Assembly: GCF_042680685.1 (NCBI RefSeq)
Contig: NZ_JBHUEA010000003.1
Coordinates: forward strand, 1-64,000
Length of the DNA: 64,000 nucleotides
Origin: Amnibacterium endophyticum
Lineage (GTDB): Bacteria > Actinomycetota > Actinomycetes > Actinomycetales > Microbacteriaceae
Reading direction: 5' to 3'
Part shown: one piece after another, positions 1 to 8,380 of the stretch
How positions within the stretch are numbered: position 1 is the first letter of the stretch
Layout: each line of letters starts with the position of its first letter
Notes under the pieces: model-generated
The model's input: only the letters and a program-made list of their open reading frames with translations
The model's database searches: none
What the model was told of the DNA's origin: nothing
Translations under genes and position numbers: made by a program

Positions 1-65
1 CCCGCCGGCGGCCAGGCGTCGGAGCCGGGCCGCCGGCGGGCACGCGCGGCACCGAGACCGCGCCC

Positions 66-677
66 GTGCCGCGCATCGATCCCGACGACGAGGGCGGGGC
101 CACCGACGGGGCGCTGCGCGACGCCTGGTCCTCCGTCGGCGAGGTGGAGGAGCTCGAGGCCCCGCTGAGCGCGCCGCCCGGCACCCGCAACCAGGGCTGG
201 CTGCTCGTGCGCCCCGAGGACGGCGACCCGCTGCTCGCGACCGACGGCCTGCACGCCGGGGAGGGGGTGGCGGCGCTCGGTCCCGGGGCCGAGGTGTTCA
301 TCGTCGACCCCGACGCCGGCACGGACTCGTGGCGGTTCGCGCTGCTGGCGGCCGTCGCCCGGCGGGTGCGGGCGAGCGGGCTGCACCTGCCCGCCGAGCT
401 GGAGCGCTACGGCACGCTGTCCATGGCGCTCGCGGGCGTGCCCGCGCCGACCGGCTGGCGCTCCGGCGACGACCGCGTCGGCGTCCTGCTCGGGCTGCCG
501 GAGCCGACGCTGCCGCAGGCGGTCGCGACCTCGGCGGGGGAGGTCGCGCTCGTCTCGGTGACGCCGCTGCGCCCCGCCGAGCTGCAGGAGATCATCGACG
601 GCGGCGGCACGGCCCGCGCCAGGGTCGCCGGCCGCCTCGCCGCGACGCCCGTCCGGGCGCGTCACGACCGGGACTGA
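66..677 (+). CDS. hypothetical protein, possible SUFU-like domain
   Basis: Predicted 203-aa soluble protein that I do not firmly recognise. The frame is open to the left edge, so the true start may lie outside the window; GTG at 66 is the first start inside it. The N-terminal third is acidic and low in hydrophobics. The middle has two hydrophobic strands (GAEVFIVDP, WRFALLAAVARRV). The tail VALVSVTPLRPAEL followed by a G-rich helix resembles the end of bacterial suppressor-of-fused-type domains, but this is a weak family impression. There is no signal peptide or membrane segment. It ends 9 nt before the convergent stop of the next gene, with a short 7-bp inverted repeat (665-671/679-685) spanning the two stops. 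Confidence 0.6.
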   Translation: MPRIDPDDEGGATDGALRDAWSSVGEVEELEAPLSAPPGTRNQGWLLVRPEDGDPLLATDGLHAGEGVAALGPGAEVFIVDPDAGTDSWRFALLAAVARRVRASGLHLPAELERYGTLSMALAGVPAPTGWRSGDDRVGVLLGLPEPTLPQAVATSAGEVALVSVTPLRPAELQEIIDGGGTARARVAGRLAATPVRARHDRD

Positions 678-686
678 TCCGGTCGA

Positions 687-1910
687 TCAGCGGGGCGCCG
701 CTCCGTCGGCGACGTCGGCGGGCCGGGCCGCCGCGGCGCGCACCAGCGCCTCCGCCTCGCCGGCCAGCGCGCGCAGCCGCTCGAGGTCCACGGAGCCCGC
801 CTTCCGCGGCGAGCCGCCCATCAGGCAGAAGGCCCCGATCGGCGTGCCGGCGCCGTCGCGGATCGGCACGCCCGCGTAGAACGGGGCGTGGATCAGCTGC
901 AGGAAGGCGTTGTCCGCGAAGCGGGTGCTGCGCCGCGCGTCCTCCACGACGAGCGGGTCGCCGGTCTCGACCACCGCCTCGCAGTAGCTGAGGGACCGCG
1001 GCATCGACGCGGGCGCCGAGCCCGTGTGCGCGACGTGCCAGGTGCGGTCGCCGTCGAGGAGCGTGACCGCGGACTCGTCCGCGCCGAACTCCGCCTTCGC
1101 CCGCTCGACGATGCGCTGCAGCCCCGGCAGCTCCTGCCAGCGCGCGGCGTCGACGACCGCAGCCGTGTGGGTCCGCTCGAACCGCTCCGGCTCCGCACCG
1201 CTCGCGCCGCGACCGGCGAGGGAGGCGACGGCCACCGCGATCGGGGTCGCGAAGCGGCCGTAGAGGTCGTGGACGCGCTCGCCGCCGGCGAGCCCGCGGA
1301 GGCCGCCCGCCGGCACGAAGGCCACGCCCGGGCGCGACGCCGCGACGCGCTCGGTCGCCAGGTCGAGACGACGGGCGTGCCGGGCCGCCAGCGGGCCGAG
1401 CGATCGGATCCGCGCCGCCACGTAGACCTCGGGCACGCCCGCCACGACGATCGGCGCGGCCGGGCCGAGGCCGTCGCGCAGGACGTCGAGCAGCGCCGTC
1501 AGCCGGTCGCCCCACTCCGCGACCGGGGTGAGCGCGAGGGCGTCGTTCGAGCCGATCGCCACGACCGCGCAGTCGTAGCCGTCCGCCGCGCGACCCGCGA
1601 CCCAGTCGGCCGCGGTCGCGGCGCTCATGGCGGCGTCGCCGACGTAGACCACCTCGCAGGCGCGGCCGGTCAGCGTGCGGACCCCGCGTGCCAGCTCGCC
1701 CGTCGGCGCCAGCTGGTGGCTCGAGACCCCCCAGCCGTGGACCAGCCCGTTGCCGACCAGCAGCACGCGCGTGAGGTCGTCGCCCGCCTCGGCCCGCACC
1801 ACGGGCGCGTCGAGGGGCCGGACGAGCCCGCGGCGGCCGTGGTGCATCAGCGCCCAGCGCAGCCGGGCGGCTCGCCCGGCGAGTCCCGTCCTGCGCGGTC
1901 GCTCCGTCAT
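687..1910 (-). CDS. degenerate SGNH-hydrolase domain fused to GAF sensor domain (protein A)
   Basis: 407-aa cytosolic protein. Residues about 45-250 follow the SGNH/GDSL hydrolase fold: block I is at 53-55 but reads G-N-G instead of G-D-S, so the nucleophile serine is missing, while block III GSND (120-123) is intact. Near the end of the domain ERVHDLYGRFA sits where DxxH is expected and keeps only the His. Residues about 255-400 are a GAF domain with SYCEAVV and FYAGVPI ... IGAFCLM signatures. Start ATG at 1910 (MTERPRR); an in-frame ATG at 1922 is possible. The hexamer CATGGT lies 7 nt before the start. It diverges from its paralogue at 2052 across a perfect inverted repeat. Expected role is sensing or signalling rather than ester hydrolysis (inference). 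Confidence 0.8.
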   Translation of the reverse strand: MTERPRRTGLAGRAARLRWALMHHGRRGLVRPLDAPVVRAEAGDDLTRVLLVGNGLVHGWGVSSHQLAPTGELARGVRTLTGRACEVVYVGDAAMSAATAADWVAGRAADGYDCAVVAIGSNDALALTPVAEWGDRLTALLDVLRDGLGPAAPIVVAGVPEVYVAARIRSLGPLAARHARRLDLATERVAASRPGVAFVPAGGLRGLAGGERVHDLYGRFATPIAVAVASLAGRGASGAEPERFERTHTAAVVDAARWQELPGLQRIVERAKAEFGADESAVTLLDGDRTWHVAHTGSAPASMPRSLSYCEAVVETGDPLVVEDARRSTRFADNAFLQLIHAPFYAGVPIRDGAGTPIGAFCLMGGSPRKAGSVDLERLRALAGEAEALVRAAAARPADVADGAAPR

Positions 1911-1947
1911 GGGGGCGACCATGGCGCAGCCGGCCGCCCGCCCGCGG

Positions 1948-1991
1948 CCCCAGTCCCGGGGTGTGCACGCGTTCGCACCCCGGGACTGGGG
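1948..1991. repeat. perfect 16-bp inverted repeat between divergent paralogues
   Basis: CCCCAGTCCCGGGGTG at 1948-1963 is exactly repeated in inverse at 1976-1991, with a 12-nt spacer. It lies in the 141-bp gap between the two divergent SGNH-GAF genes, 38 bp from one start and 60 bp from the other. This fits a shared operator or a hairpin insulating the two promoters; no poly-T follows, so a classical terminator is less likely. Confidence 0.85.
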
Positions 1992-2051
1992 CTCAGCAGG
2001 CGGGAGATCCCCGCGCAGGATTCCCGTGTCCGAGTGGGAGTGGAGGTGGGC

Positions 2052-3248
2052 GTGGTCCTCGCAGCACCGGTGGCGGAGCGTGCCGCCTCCCTCGAGGTCC
2101 GTCCCGACGCGCTGATGCCCCTGCGCCGTCCGGGCCGGCATCCCTTCAAGGTGCTGCTCTTCGGCGGCGGGGCCCTGGTCGGGTGGGGGCTGCTCGACCA
2201 CGAGCGCGGGCTGCCGGGCCGGCTGGCCGACCGCCTGGTGCAGGACGGGGCGCGGGGCGTCGACCTCGACGTGGTCGTGGAGGAGGACCCGACGGGCTCG
2301 GCCGCGCTCGCGCGGCTCCACGGCGTCGGGCTGCCGCGGTACGACGGGGTCGTGGTGGTGCTCGGCGAGCGCCAGGGGCTGCAGCACGTCGGCAGGACGG
2401 CCTGGTCGCGCGAGGTCGAGGCGCTGACGCGGACGCTGCAGGCGGTGGCGGCGCCCTCCGCCCCGCTGCTCGTGCTCGACTCGTCGCGCTCGATGGTCGC
2501 GGTGTCCGCCTCGGGTCTGAAGCGGCTGCGCGCGGGCGCGGGCGCGGGCCGGCTCGCGCAGGTCGCGAAGGAGGTCTGCGGCGAGGGCCGCATCGGGTTC
2601 GGCGAGCTCGCCGTGCCCGCGAGCCCGCTCGGCTGGGGACGTCAGTTCGCCTCCGCCGACTACCGCGCCTGGGCGGGCACGATCTCGGACCGGCTGCTGC
2701 CCGCCCTGCTCGCGGCGGAGCAGGACGGGCGGGCGGACGCACCCCGTGCCCTCCGCGAGCTGCCGCAGGACGAGGAGTCCCGGCAGCACGCCGTCGACGC
2801 CCTGGGGCTCACGGCCGACGCGCGGGACGGCCTGCTCGACGGCATCGTGCGGCAGGCGCGCACGGCGTACCGCGCCGCCGCGGCCTACCTGACCGTCGTC
2901 GACGGCGACCGGGTCTGGCAGCGGGCGTCGACGCGCTCCGTGCTCGGCGAGGCGCCGCGGCACCTCGCGTTCTGCGGGCAGACGGTGCTGCGGGACGCCG
3001 CGACCGTGGTGCCGGACGCCCGGCTCGACCCCCGGTTCGGCGGGGAGGCGCCGCTCGTGCAGGGCGAGCCCGTCGCCTTCTACGCGGGCGAGCCGATCCA
3101 CTCGCTCGACGGCCACCGGATCGGCGCGCTCTGCGTGATGGACGCGTCGCCGCGCACGATCGCGCCCGCGCAGCTGGGCGAGCTGCACGTGCTCGCGGGC
3201 CGCGTCGAGCGGGAGCTGTGGACGCGGAGCCGGCTGCGGGGCGGCTGA
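2052..3248 (+). CDS. degenerate SGNH-hydrolase domain fused to GAF sensor domain (protein B)
   Basis: 398-aa paralogue of the divergent gene at 687-1910. The SGNH-like region (about 30-225) is more decayed: block I reads LFGGGALVGWG, so GDS has become GGG, the block III position reads GERQ instead of GxND, and the C-terminal DxxH is not recognisable. Residues about 240-390 form a GAF domain with AFCGQTVL, FYAGEPI and IGALCVM, close in pattern to protein A. The start chosen is GTG 2052 because GGAGG (2042-2046) lies 5 nt upstream; GTG 2046 or ATG 2115 are alternatives. There is no signal peptide. The retained fold without catalytic residues suggests ligand binding or protein interaction coupled to the GAF domain (inference). 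Confidence 0.78.
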   Translation: MVLAAPVAERAASLEVRPDALMPLRRPGRHPFKVLLFGGGALVGWGLLDHERGLPGRLADRLVQDGARGVDLDVVVEEDPTGSAALARLHGVGLPRYDGVVVVLGERQGLQHVGRTAWSREVEALTRTLQAVAAPSAPLLVLDSSRSMVAVSASGLKRLRAGAGAGRLAQVAKEVCGEGRIGFGELAVPASPLGWGRQFASADYRAWAGTISDRLLPALLAAEQDGRADAPRALRELPQDEESRQHAVDALGLTADARDGLLDGIVRQARTAYRAAAAYLTVVDGDRVWQRASTRSVLGEAPRHLAFCGQTVLRDAATVVPDARLDPRFGGEAPLVQGEPVAFYAGEPIHSLDGHRIGALCVMDASPRTIAPAQLGELHVLAGRVERELWTRSRLRGG

Positions 3249-3267
3249 CGCCGGCTCGGCCGACGGC

Positions 3268-4239
3268 TCAGTGGAAGCGGTGGTCCTGCGGGGCGAGGCG
3301 GGGCGCGCGGCGCGGCTGACCGCCCGCACCGGAGGCGAGGATCAGCCGGACGACCCGCTGCCGGTGACCCCGCCAGGGCTCGAGCAGCCGGAGCATCTCC
3401 TCGTCCTCGACCGTCCGCCCGGCGAGGGCGCGCCCGACGATCCCGGGGAGGTGCAGGTCGCCGATGCTCGGCGCATCGGCGTCGCCGTGCGCGCGCTGCG
3501 TCGTCTCGGCGGCGGTCCAGACGCCGACGCCCGGCACGCTGCGGAGCCGCTTCGCGACCTCGGCGCCGCCGCGCCCGAGCTCGAGGGTGCGCTCGAGGCC
3601 CGGGGCGACCCGGGTCGCCTCCATCACCGCTCGGGACCGCTTGGGGTCGACGCCCGCGCGGTGCCAGTCCCACGACGGCACGCGGCGCCAGAGCTCCGAC
3701 GGCGGGCACACCCGCATGCCCGCGGGCGCGGGCCCCGGCGCGGCCTCCCCGTGCCGCGTGACGAGCCACGCCCACGAGCGGTGGGCGTCGATCGTGGCGA
3801 CCTTCTGCTCCAGGATCGCGGCGAGCAGCATCTCGAACACCAGCCGGCACCGCGTCAGCCGGAGCCCGGGCGCGCGGCGCCGGGCCTCCGCGAGCCGGGG
3901 CGCGCTCGACAGGTCGAGGTCCGGCCAGTCGTCGCCGTCGCCGCAGAGCTCCGGGACCCCGTCGATCGCCCACTCGGCACCGGCGCCCCAGGCGTGCGCG
4001 TGCACCGAGCCGTCCGCGTGCTGCGCGAGCCGCAGCGTCGCGGCGCCCGCCGGGGTGCGGACCGTGCGCCAGATCACGGGCCGGTCGGGCTCGCGGCGGA
4101 AGGTCGGGTCGGCGCGCCCGCGGCGGAGCACCCGCACGGTCGCGACGAGGTCGACGGGCTGCGCGGGGGCGTAGACGGTGGTCAGCGCCTCCGCCTCCGC
4201 CGTCGCCGTGCCCGCCACGGCGACCAGGATACGAATCAC
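3268..4239 (-). CDS. AlkA-type DNA-3-methyladenine glycosylase family protein
   Basis: 323-aa protein of the helix-hairpin-helix base-excision glycosylase family, which removes alkylated purines from DNA. The HhH element reads LRSVPGVGVWTA and is followed by SIGDLHLPG, whose Asp matches the catalytic aspartate of AlkA-type enzymes. The N-terminal half resembles the extra domain of actinobacterial AlkA-like proteins (LEQKVATIDAHRSW). No Ada-type methyltransferase or AraC domain is attached. Start placed at GTG 4239; GTG 4218 is equally possible and there is no strong ribosome site. It is divergent from the PPOX gene and convergent with protein B, with a 19-nt gap. Confidence 0.82.
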   Translation of the reverse strand: MIRILVAVAGTATAEAEALTTVYAPAQPVDLVATVRVLRRGRADPTFRREPDRPVIWRTVRTPAGAATLRLAQHADGSVHAHAWGAGAEWAIDGVPELCGDGDDWPDLDLSSAPRLAEARRRAPGLRLTRCRLVFEMLLAAILEQKVATIDAHRSWAWLVTRHGEAAPGPAPAGMRVCPPSELWRRVPSWDWHRAGVDPKRSRAVMEATRVAPGLERTLELGRGGAEVAKRLRSVPGVGVWTAAETTQRAHGDADAPSIGDLHLPGIVGRALAGRTVEDEEMLRLLEPWRGHRQRVVRLILASGAGGQPRRAPRLAPQDHRFH

Positions 4240-4317
4240 ACGGGTGTCGTCCGCGCCCGTGATCGCTCCCGTACCCTCGCGGGACGGCGTCTGCGGCTTG
4301 CTCGCGGGTGCGGGTCG

Positions 4318-4323
4318 TACCGT
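4318..4323 (+). promoter_or_regulatory. putative -10 element (TACCGT) for leaderless PPOX transcript
   Basis: TACCGT ends 7 nt before the ATG at 4331 and no Shine-Dalgarno sequence is present. This is the spacing expected when transcription begins at or next to the start codon. The same arrangement recurs through the window. Confidence 0.45.
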
Positions 4324-4330
4324 GCCCCGC

Positions 4331-4813
4331 ATGGCCGACGACGAGCAGCAGCTGAAGGACCTGGTGGAGAAGGCGCGCATCGCGATCCTCACCACCACCG
4401 ACCTCGAGGGACGGCTCGTGAGCCGCCCGATGGCGATGCAGGACCGGGACTTCGACGGGGACCTGTGGTTCTTCACCGAGGACCCGTCCCACAAGACCGA
4501 CGAGGTGCGCGAGCACCCCGAGGTGAACGTCGCGCTCGAGGCCGGTCACGGCTGGGTGTCGCTGTCGGGCGCCGCCGAGGTGGTGAAGGACCAGGCCAAG
4601 ATCGACGAGCTCTGGGACACCGGCGCCGAGGCGTGGTTCAGCGAGGGGCGCGACGACCCGAAGGTCGCGCTGCTGAAGGTGACCGCGCACTCCGCGGAGC
4701 TGTGGGCGCAGTCGAGCCCGACGCCCGTGGTGCTGCTGAAGTACGCCCGGGCCGCGGTCGGCGGGGGCAGGCCGAACGTCGGCGAGTCGAAGATCGTCGA
4801 CCTGGAGGGCTGA
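4331..4813 (+). CDS. pyridoxamine 5'-phosphate oxidase-fold general stress protein
   Basis: 160-aa flavin/F420-fold split-barrel protein. The order is an N-terminal helix (EQQLKDLVEKARIAILTTT), a strand pair with SRPMAMQ, then LWFFTEDPSHKTDE, which matches the general-stress-protein-26 subgroup of PPOX proteins. These typically bind FMN, and substrates are mostly unknown. Length is normal for the subgroup. Start ATG 4331 is supported by a leaderless-type -10 element. The following reductase starts 1 nt after this stop, so the two genes are almost certainly cotranscribed and possibly functionally linked as small redox enzymes (inference). Confidence 0.85.
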   Translation: MADDEQQLKDLVEKARIAILTTTDLEGRLVSRPMAMQDRDFDGDLWFFTEDPSHKTDEVREHPEVNVALEAGHGWVSLSGAAEVVKDQAKIDELWDTGAEAWFSEGRDDPKVALLKVTAHSAELWAQSSPTPVVLLKYARAAVGGGRPNVGESKIVDLEG

Positions 4814-4814
4814 C

Positions 4815-5762
4815 GTGCGCGGGCTGGTCGCGGAGCACAAGGGCGAGCCCGCCGCGCTGCAGGACCGGCCGGCGCCCGAGGCGGCGGACGGCGAGGTGCT
4901 GCTCGACGCGGCCTGGTCGTCCCTCAACTACAAGGACGCCCTCGCGGTCGCGGGCCGCCCGGGCGTGCTGCGCTCCCTCCCCCTCGTCCCCGGGATCGAC
5001 GTCGCCGGCACGACCCCGGACGGCGACGCGCTCGTCGTCACCGGGGCCGGGCTCGGCGAGCGCCGCGACGGCGGGCTCGCCGAGCAGGTCGCCGTGGAGG
5101 CCGTGACGGCCGTGCCCGTGCCGGACGTCTTCGGGCTGCGCGGCGCGGCTGCGATCGGCACCGCCGGCGTGACGGCAGCGCTCTCCGTGCTCGCCCTCGA
5201 GCGGGCGGGGATCCCGGACGGGCCGGTGCTCGTCACCGGCGCCGGCGGCGGGGTCGGCGGCTGGGCGATCGCGCTGCTCGCCGCCTCGGGCCGCGAGGTG
5301 CACGCGGCGACGGGTCGCGGGGACGAGCTCGGCGACCACCTGCGGGCGCTCGGGGCCGCGGAGGTCGTGCCGCGCCTCGACGCCGAGCCCGGGCGACCCC
5401 TGCAGACCGCGCGGTGGGCGGCCGTCGTCGACTCCCTGGGCGGGGCGCCGCTCGTGAACGCGCTCGCGCAGACGGTGCCGGGCGGCGCGGTCGCGGCCTG
5501 CGGGCTCGCCGCCTCCGCCGACCTGCCGGGGTCGGTGCTGCCCTTCATCCTGCGCGGCGTGACGCTGACCGGGATCTTCTCGGTGGACCTCGTGCCGACG
5601 CTGCGGCTGGCGGCCTGGGACCTGCTCGCGTCCCGGCTCGACCCGGCACACGTGGACCGCATGGTCGAGCGCGAGATCGGTCTCGCCGACGTGCCCGCCG
5701 CCGCGGACGACGTGCTGGCCGGCCGCGTCCGCGGCCGCGTGCTCGTCGACCCGACCCGCTGA
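4815..5762 (+). CDS. YhdH/AcuI-type NADPH-dependent quinone/acrylyl-CoA reductase
   Basis: 315-aa medium-chain dehydrogenase/reductase without structural zinc. The N-terminal GroES-like part carries SSLNYKDALAVAG and LVPGIDVAGT, signatures of the YhdH/AcuI branch. The Rossmann part has VTGAGGGVGGWAIALLA. It probably reduces an enoyl-type or quinone substrate with NADPH; the YhdH branch is known for acrylyl-CoA reduction, but the substrate here is not determined. GTG start 1 nt after the PPOX stop indicates translational coupling. The stop is followed by the repeat-rich gap before the pirin gene. Confidence 0.85.
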   Translation: MRGLVAEHKGEPAALQDRPAPEAADGEVLLDAAWSSLNYKDALAVAGRPGVLRSLPLVPGIDVAGTTPDGDALVVTGAGLGERRDGGLAEQVAVEAVTAVPVPDVFGLRGAAAIGTAGVTAALSVLALERAGIPDGPVLVTGAGGGVGGWAIALLAASGREVHAATGRGDELGDHLRALGAAEVVPRLDAEPGRPLQTARWAAVVDSLGGAPLVNALAQTVPGGAVAACGLAASADLPGSVLPFILRGVTLTGIFSVDLVPTLRLAAWDLLASRLDPAHVDRMVEREIGLADVPAAADDVLAGRVRGRVLVDPTR

Positions 5763-5766
5763 TCCC

Positions 5767-5863
5767 GCGGATCCGCAGTCCTCCCGCGGATCCGCGATTC
5801 CGCCCCGACACGCCGTGGTTCGACGCCGGAGCCCGGCGTGTCGGGCAGTTCTTGCGGATCCGC
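5767..5863. repeat. cluster of three GCGGATCCGC palindromes around an inverted repeat
   Basis: The 10-bp palindrome GCGGATCCGC occurs at 5767-5776, 5786-5795 and 5854-5863. Between the second and third, CCCGACACGCCG (5804-5815) pairs perfectly with 5834-5845. Together they can fold into a long interrupted hairpin filling the gap between the reductase and pirin genes. It may act as terminator, processing site or dispersed repeat; no protein-coding signal is seen here. Confidence 0.75.
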
Positions 5864-5894
5864 GAGGGGTCGTGGGCGGGGGAGGATGCCGGGC

Positions 5895-6875
5895 ATGAGC
5901 GTGACGGAGCGGGATCCGGACCTGATCGACTGCGCGGCGGGCGGGCCGGCGCAGCTGCTCGAGCCGCGGGAGGTGCCGCTCGGCGGCCCTCGCGCCATGC
6001 GGGTGCAGCGCTCCCTGCCGCAGCGGTCGCGCTCGCTGATCGGCGCGTGGTGCTTCGTCGACCACTACGGGCCGGACGACCTGGCCGAGCGCGGCGGGAT
6101 GCACGTGCCCGGCCACCCGCACACCGGGCTCGCGACCGTCACCTGGCTGTTCGAGGGCGAGGTCGAGCACCGCGACACGACCGGCGCCGCCGTCGTGGTG
6201 CGCCCCGGCGAGGTGAACCTGATGACCGCTGGCCGCGGCGTCGCCCACTCCGAGCACTCCGCGGCCGGCACGACGGTGGTGCACGGCGCCCAGCTCTGGT
6301 TCGCGCTGCCGGACGGCGCCGCGGAGGGCGGTCGCGCGCTGCAGCACGCGGTGCCGCAGGTGCTCGTGCACGACGGCGCCGAGGTGCGGGTGTTCGTCGG
6401 GGACTGGCTGGGCTCGACGGGCGCGCCGCACGCGCCGTCCCCGCTGATCGGGGCGGAGGTGCGCATCGCCGCCGGCCGCACCTGGCGGGCGCCGATGGAC
6501 CCCGCATTCGAGGTCGGGCTGCTGGTCGACCTCGGCGAGGCGGAGTCGGAGGGCATCCGCGCCGGCCGCTCGGGGTTGATCGCGCTGCCGCCCGGGCGCT
6601 CGGAGGTCGTCGTGACGGCGGGACCGACGAAGCTGCGCCTGCTGGTGCTCGCCGGCGAGCCCTTCCCGCACGACGTGGTCATGTGGTGGAACTTCGTCGG
6701 CCGCACCCACGACGAGGTCGTGGCGGCGCGGGCGGACTGGCAGCAGCAGGTGGAGCAGCAGCGCACGAGCGGCTCGGCCGACGGGCGCTTCGGCCCGCAC
6801 CCGGACGCGTGGGACGCCGTGCTGCCCGCACCCGAGCTGCCGACCGTGCGGCTGCGCCCCCGCCGCCGGAGCTGA
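5895..6875 (+). CDS. pirin family bicupin protein
   Basis: 326-aa pirin homologue: two cupin domains, the first with the metal-binding set HVPGHPHTGLATVTWLFEGE (two His early, Glu at the end) and EHRD, followed by GRGVAHSE. Pirins bind iron or other divalent metal and some act as quercetinases or redox-sensing cofactors; the actual role here is unknown. ATG 5895 was chosen because GGAGG at 5881-5885 lies 9 nt upstream; the earlier in-frame ATG 5886 directly abuts that site. It is convergent with the glycosyltransferase gene, with stops 23 nt apart. Confidence 0.88.
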   Translation: MSVTERDPDLIDCAAGGPAQLLEPREVPLGGPRAMRVQRSLPQRSRSLIGAWCFVDHYGPDDLAERGGMHVPGHPHTGLATVTWLFEGEVEHRDTTGAAVVVRPGEVNLMTAGRGVAHSEHSAAGTTVVHGAQLWFALPDGAAEGGRALQHAVPQVLVHDGAEVRVFVGDWLGSTGAPHAPSPLIGAEVRIAAGRTWRAPMDPAFEVGLLVDLGEAESEGIRAGRSGLIALPPGRSEVVVTAGPTKLRLLVLAGEPFPHDVVMWWNFVGRTHDEVVAARADWQQQVEQQRTSGSADGRFGPHPDAWDAVLPAPELPTVRLRPRRRS

Positions 6876-6898
6876 CCGACGCCCGCCCTGCGGCGCGC

Positions 6899-8302
6899 TC
6901 AGGCGTGCAGGTCCTCCACCGCCACCTCGAGCTCGCCGTCGCCGCCGAGGACGGCGCCAACCAGGCGCTGCGCCTCCCAGCCCAGTCGGGCGAGCACGCG
7001 CAGGCCGCTGCGGCGCAGCACGAGGCGGCCGTCGTCGGCGCCGTACCGGTCGCGGAGGTCGTCGAGCTCGCTCGCGCGGACCAGCGCCACCGTGTCGCCG
7101 CGCTCCGGCTCGACGAGGCGGGCGAGCGCCGAGGGGCCGGTCAGGTCGGTCGCGACGACCTTGCGCCCGCTCGCGCCGAGCACGGTCTTCTGCGCGGCCC
7201 GCGTGATCACGAGGGGCCGCCGAGCGCCCTCCAGCAGCGTGCCCAGCACCCGCTCCGCCGCGTCCGGCCGGCCCGTCTCGGCCGCCGCGTCCCTCATCCG
7301 CGCGAGCCGGCCCGGCTCGGCGAGCAGCCGGTCGATCTTCCAGCCGATCGTCGAGGCGGTGTTGCACCGCACCGCGGCGCCCTGCTCGAGCAGGTAGTCG
7401 CCGTTGCGCACCTCCTGGCCCGGGATGGGGTTCACGAGCACCATCGGCAGCCCGGCGGCCATGCACTCGGAGGCCGACAGGCCGCCCGGCTTGCCCACGA
7501 AGAGCGACGCGCGCCGCAGCAGCGACGGCATCTCGGTCGTGTAGCCGAGCACCCGGTAGCGGTCGCGGCGCGGGGCGACGAGCTGCTCGATGCGGGCCCG
7601 CAGCTCCTCGTTGCGGCCGCAGACCACCGTGGCGGTGAAGTCGGCGGTCATGTGCAGCGTCTGGCGCACGACCGCGGTGGCGTAGTCGCCGCCCGCGGCC
7701 CCCGCGCTGATCAGCAGCATCGGCGGGCCGTCCTCGACCGGCACCGGCGGTGCGGCGGTGATCGGGATGCCGGAGGCGGTGATCCGGTCGCCCGGCAGCC
7801 CGAGGTTCGTCAGCTGCACCCGGCCCTCGTCCCGGGCGACGAAGAAGGCGTGGAAGGCGCTCGTGAGCCAGAGGCCCTGGAAGTCGTAGTCGGTCGTGAC
7901 GACCGCGGTGCGGGCGGTGAGGGCGCCGCGCAGCAGCAGGGAGGCGACGAGGCCCGCCGGCAGGAAGTGGGTGCAGACGATCGCGGTCGGGGCGAAGCGG
8001 CGGATCTCGCGCAGGGCGGGCAGCGCGTTCGCGCGCGTCCACGGGTCGATCGGGCCGCGGCGGCGGAAGGGCGGGTCGCTGACGTCGTAGCCCCACTCGA
8101 CCAGCCACGGCACCCCGTCCGCGAGGACGAAGTACCCCTTCGACAGCAGGTCGCGGTACAGCACGCTCGACACCTGCAGCACGTCGAGCACCCGCACCTC
8201 GTCGACGTCCGGCCGCTGCGCCGCCACGCGCCGCAGCGCCTCCGCCGCGCTGTTGTGCCCGGACCCGACGCCGGCGGACAGGATCAGCAGCCGCTCGCCC
8301 AC
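6899..8302 (-). CDS. MGDG synthase-like glycosyltransferase (GT28 family)
   Basis: 467-aa glycosyltransferase. The N-terminal GERLLILSAGVGSGHNSAA matches the loop of monogalactosyldiacylglycerol synthase/processive diacylglycerol glucosyltransferases, and the C-terminal donor site shows VGKPGGLSASECMAAGLP and PIPGQEVRN as in MurG-like enzymes. It most likely adds sugar to diacylglycerol or a related lipid at the inner membrane face. The tail of about 90 residues after VLGTLLEGARR is extra and not recognised. GTG start at 8302 has no ribosome site; CAAAAT lies 6 nt upstream on the coding strand. Last gene of the ppsR-ppsA-adk run, separated from adk by a long hairpin. Confidence 0.85.
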   Translation of the reverse strand: MGERLLILSAGVGSGHNSAAEALRRVAAQRPDVDEVRVLDVLQVSSVLYRDLLSKGYFVLADGVPWLVEWGYDVSDPPFRRRGPIDPWTRANALPALREIRRFAPTAIVCTHFLPAGLVASLLLRGALTARTAVVTTDYDFQGLWLTSAFHAFFVARDEGRVQLTNLGLPGDRITASGIPITAAPPVPVEDGPPMLLISAGAAGGDYATAVVRQTLHMTADFTATVVCGRNEELRARIEQLVAPRRDRYRVLGYTTEMPSLLRRASLFVGKPGGLSASECMAAGLPMVLVNPIPGQEVRNGDYLLEQGAAVRCNTASTIGWKIDRLLAEPGRLARMRDAAAETGRPDAAERVLGTLLEGARRPLVITRAAQKTVLGASGRKVVATDLTGPSALARLVEPERGDTVALVRASELDDLRDRYGADDGRLVLRRSGLRVLARLGWEAQRLVGAVLGGDGELEVAVEDLHA

Positions 8303-8305
8303 ATG

Positions 8306-8379
8306 TCCATTTTGAAGGTGATCCGGTCCCCCAGCCCCGGAACACCTCGGGCGAGGGACCGGATCACCTTCAAAACGGA
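8306..8379. repeat. 25-bp near-perfect inverted repeat between adk and the glycosyltransferase
   Basis: Arms at 8306-8330 and 8355-8379 match in 24 of 25 positions, loop 24 nt. It fills nearly all of the adk-to-glycosyltransferase gap, one arm ending 3 nt before the GTG start. The single mismatch (8309) supplies the final T of a possible -10 hexamer CAAAAT for the downstream gene. It may attenuate read-through from adk or separate the transcripts. Confidence 0.85.
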
Positions 8380-8380
8380 C

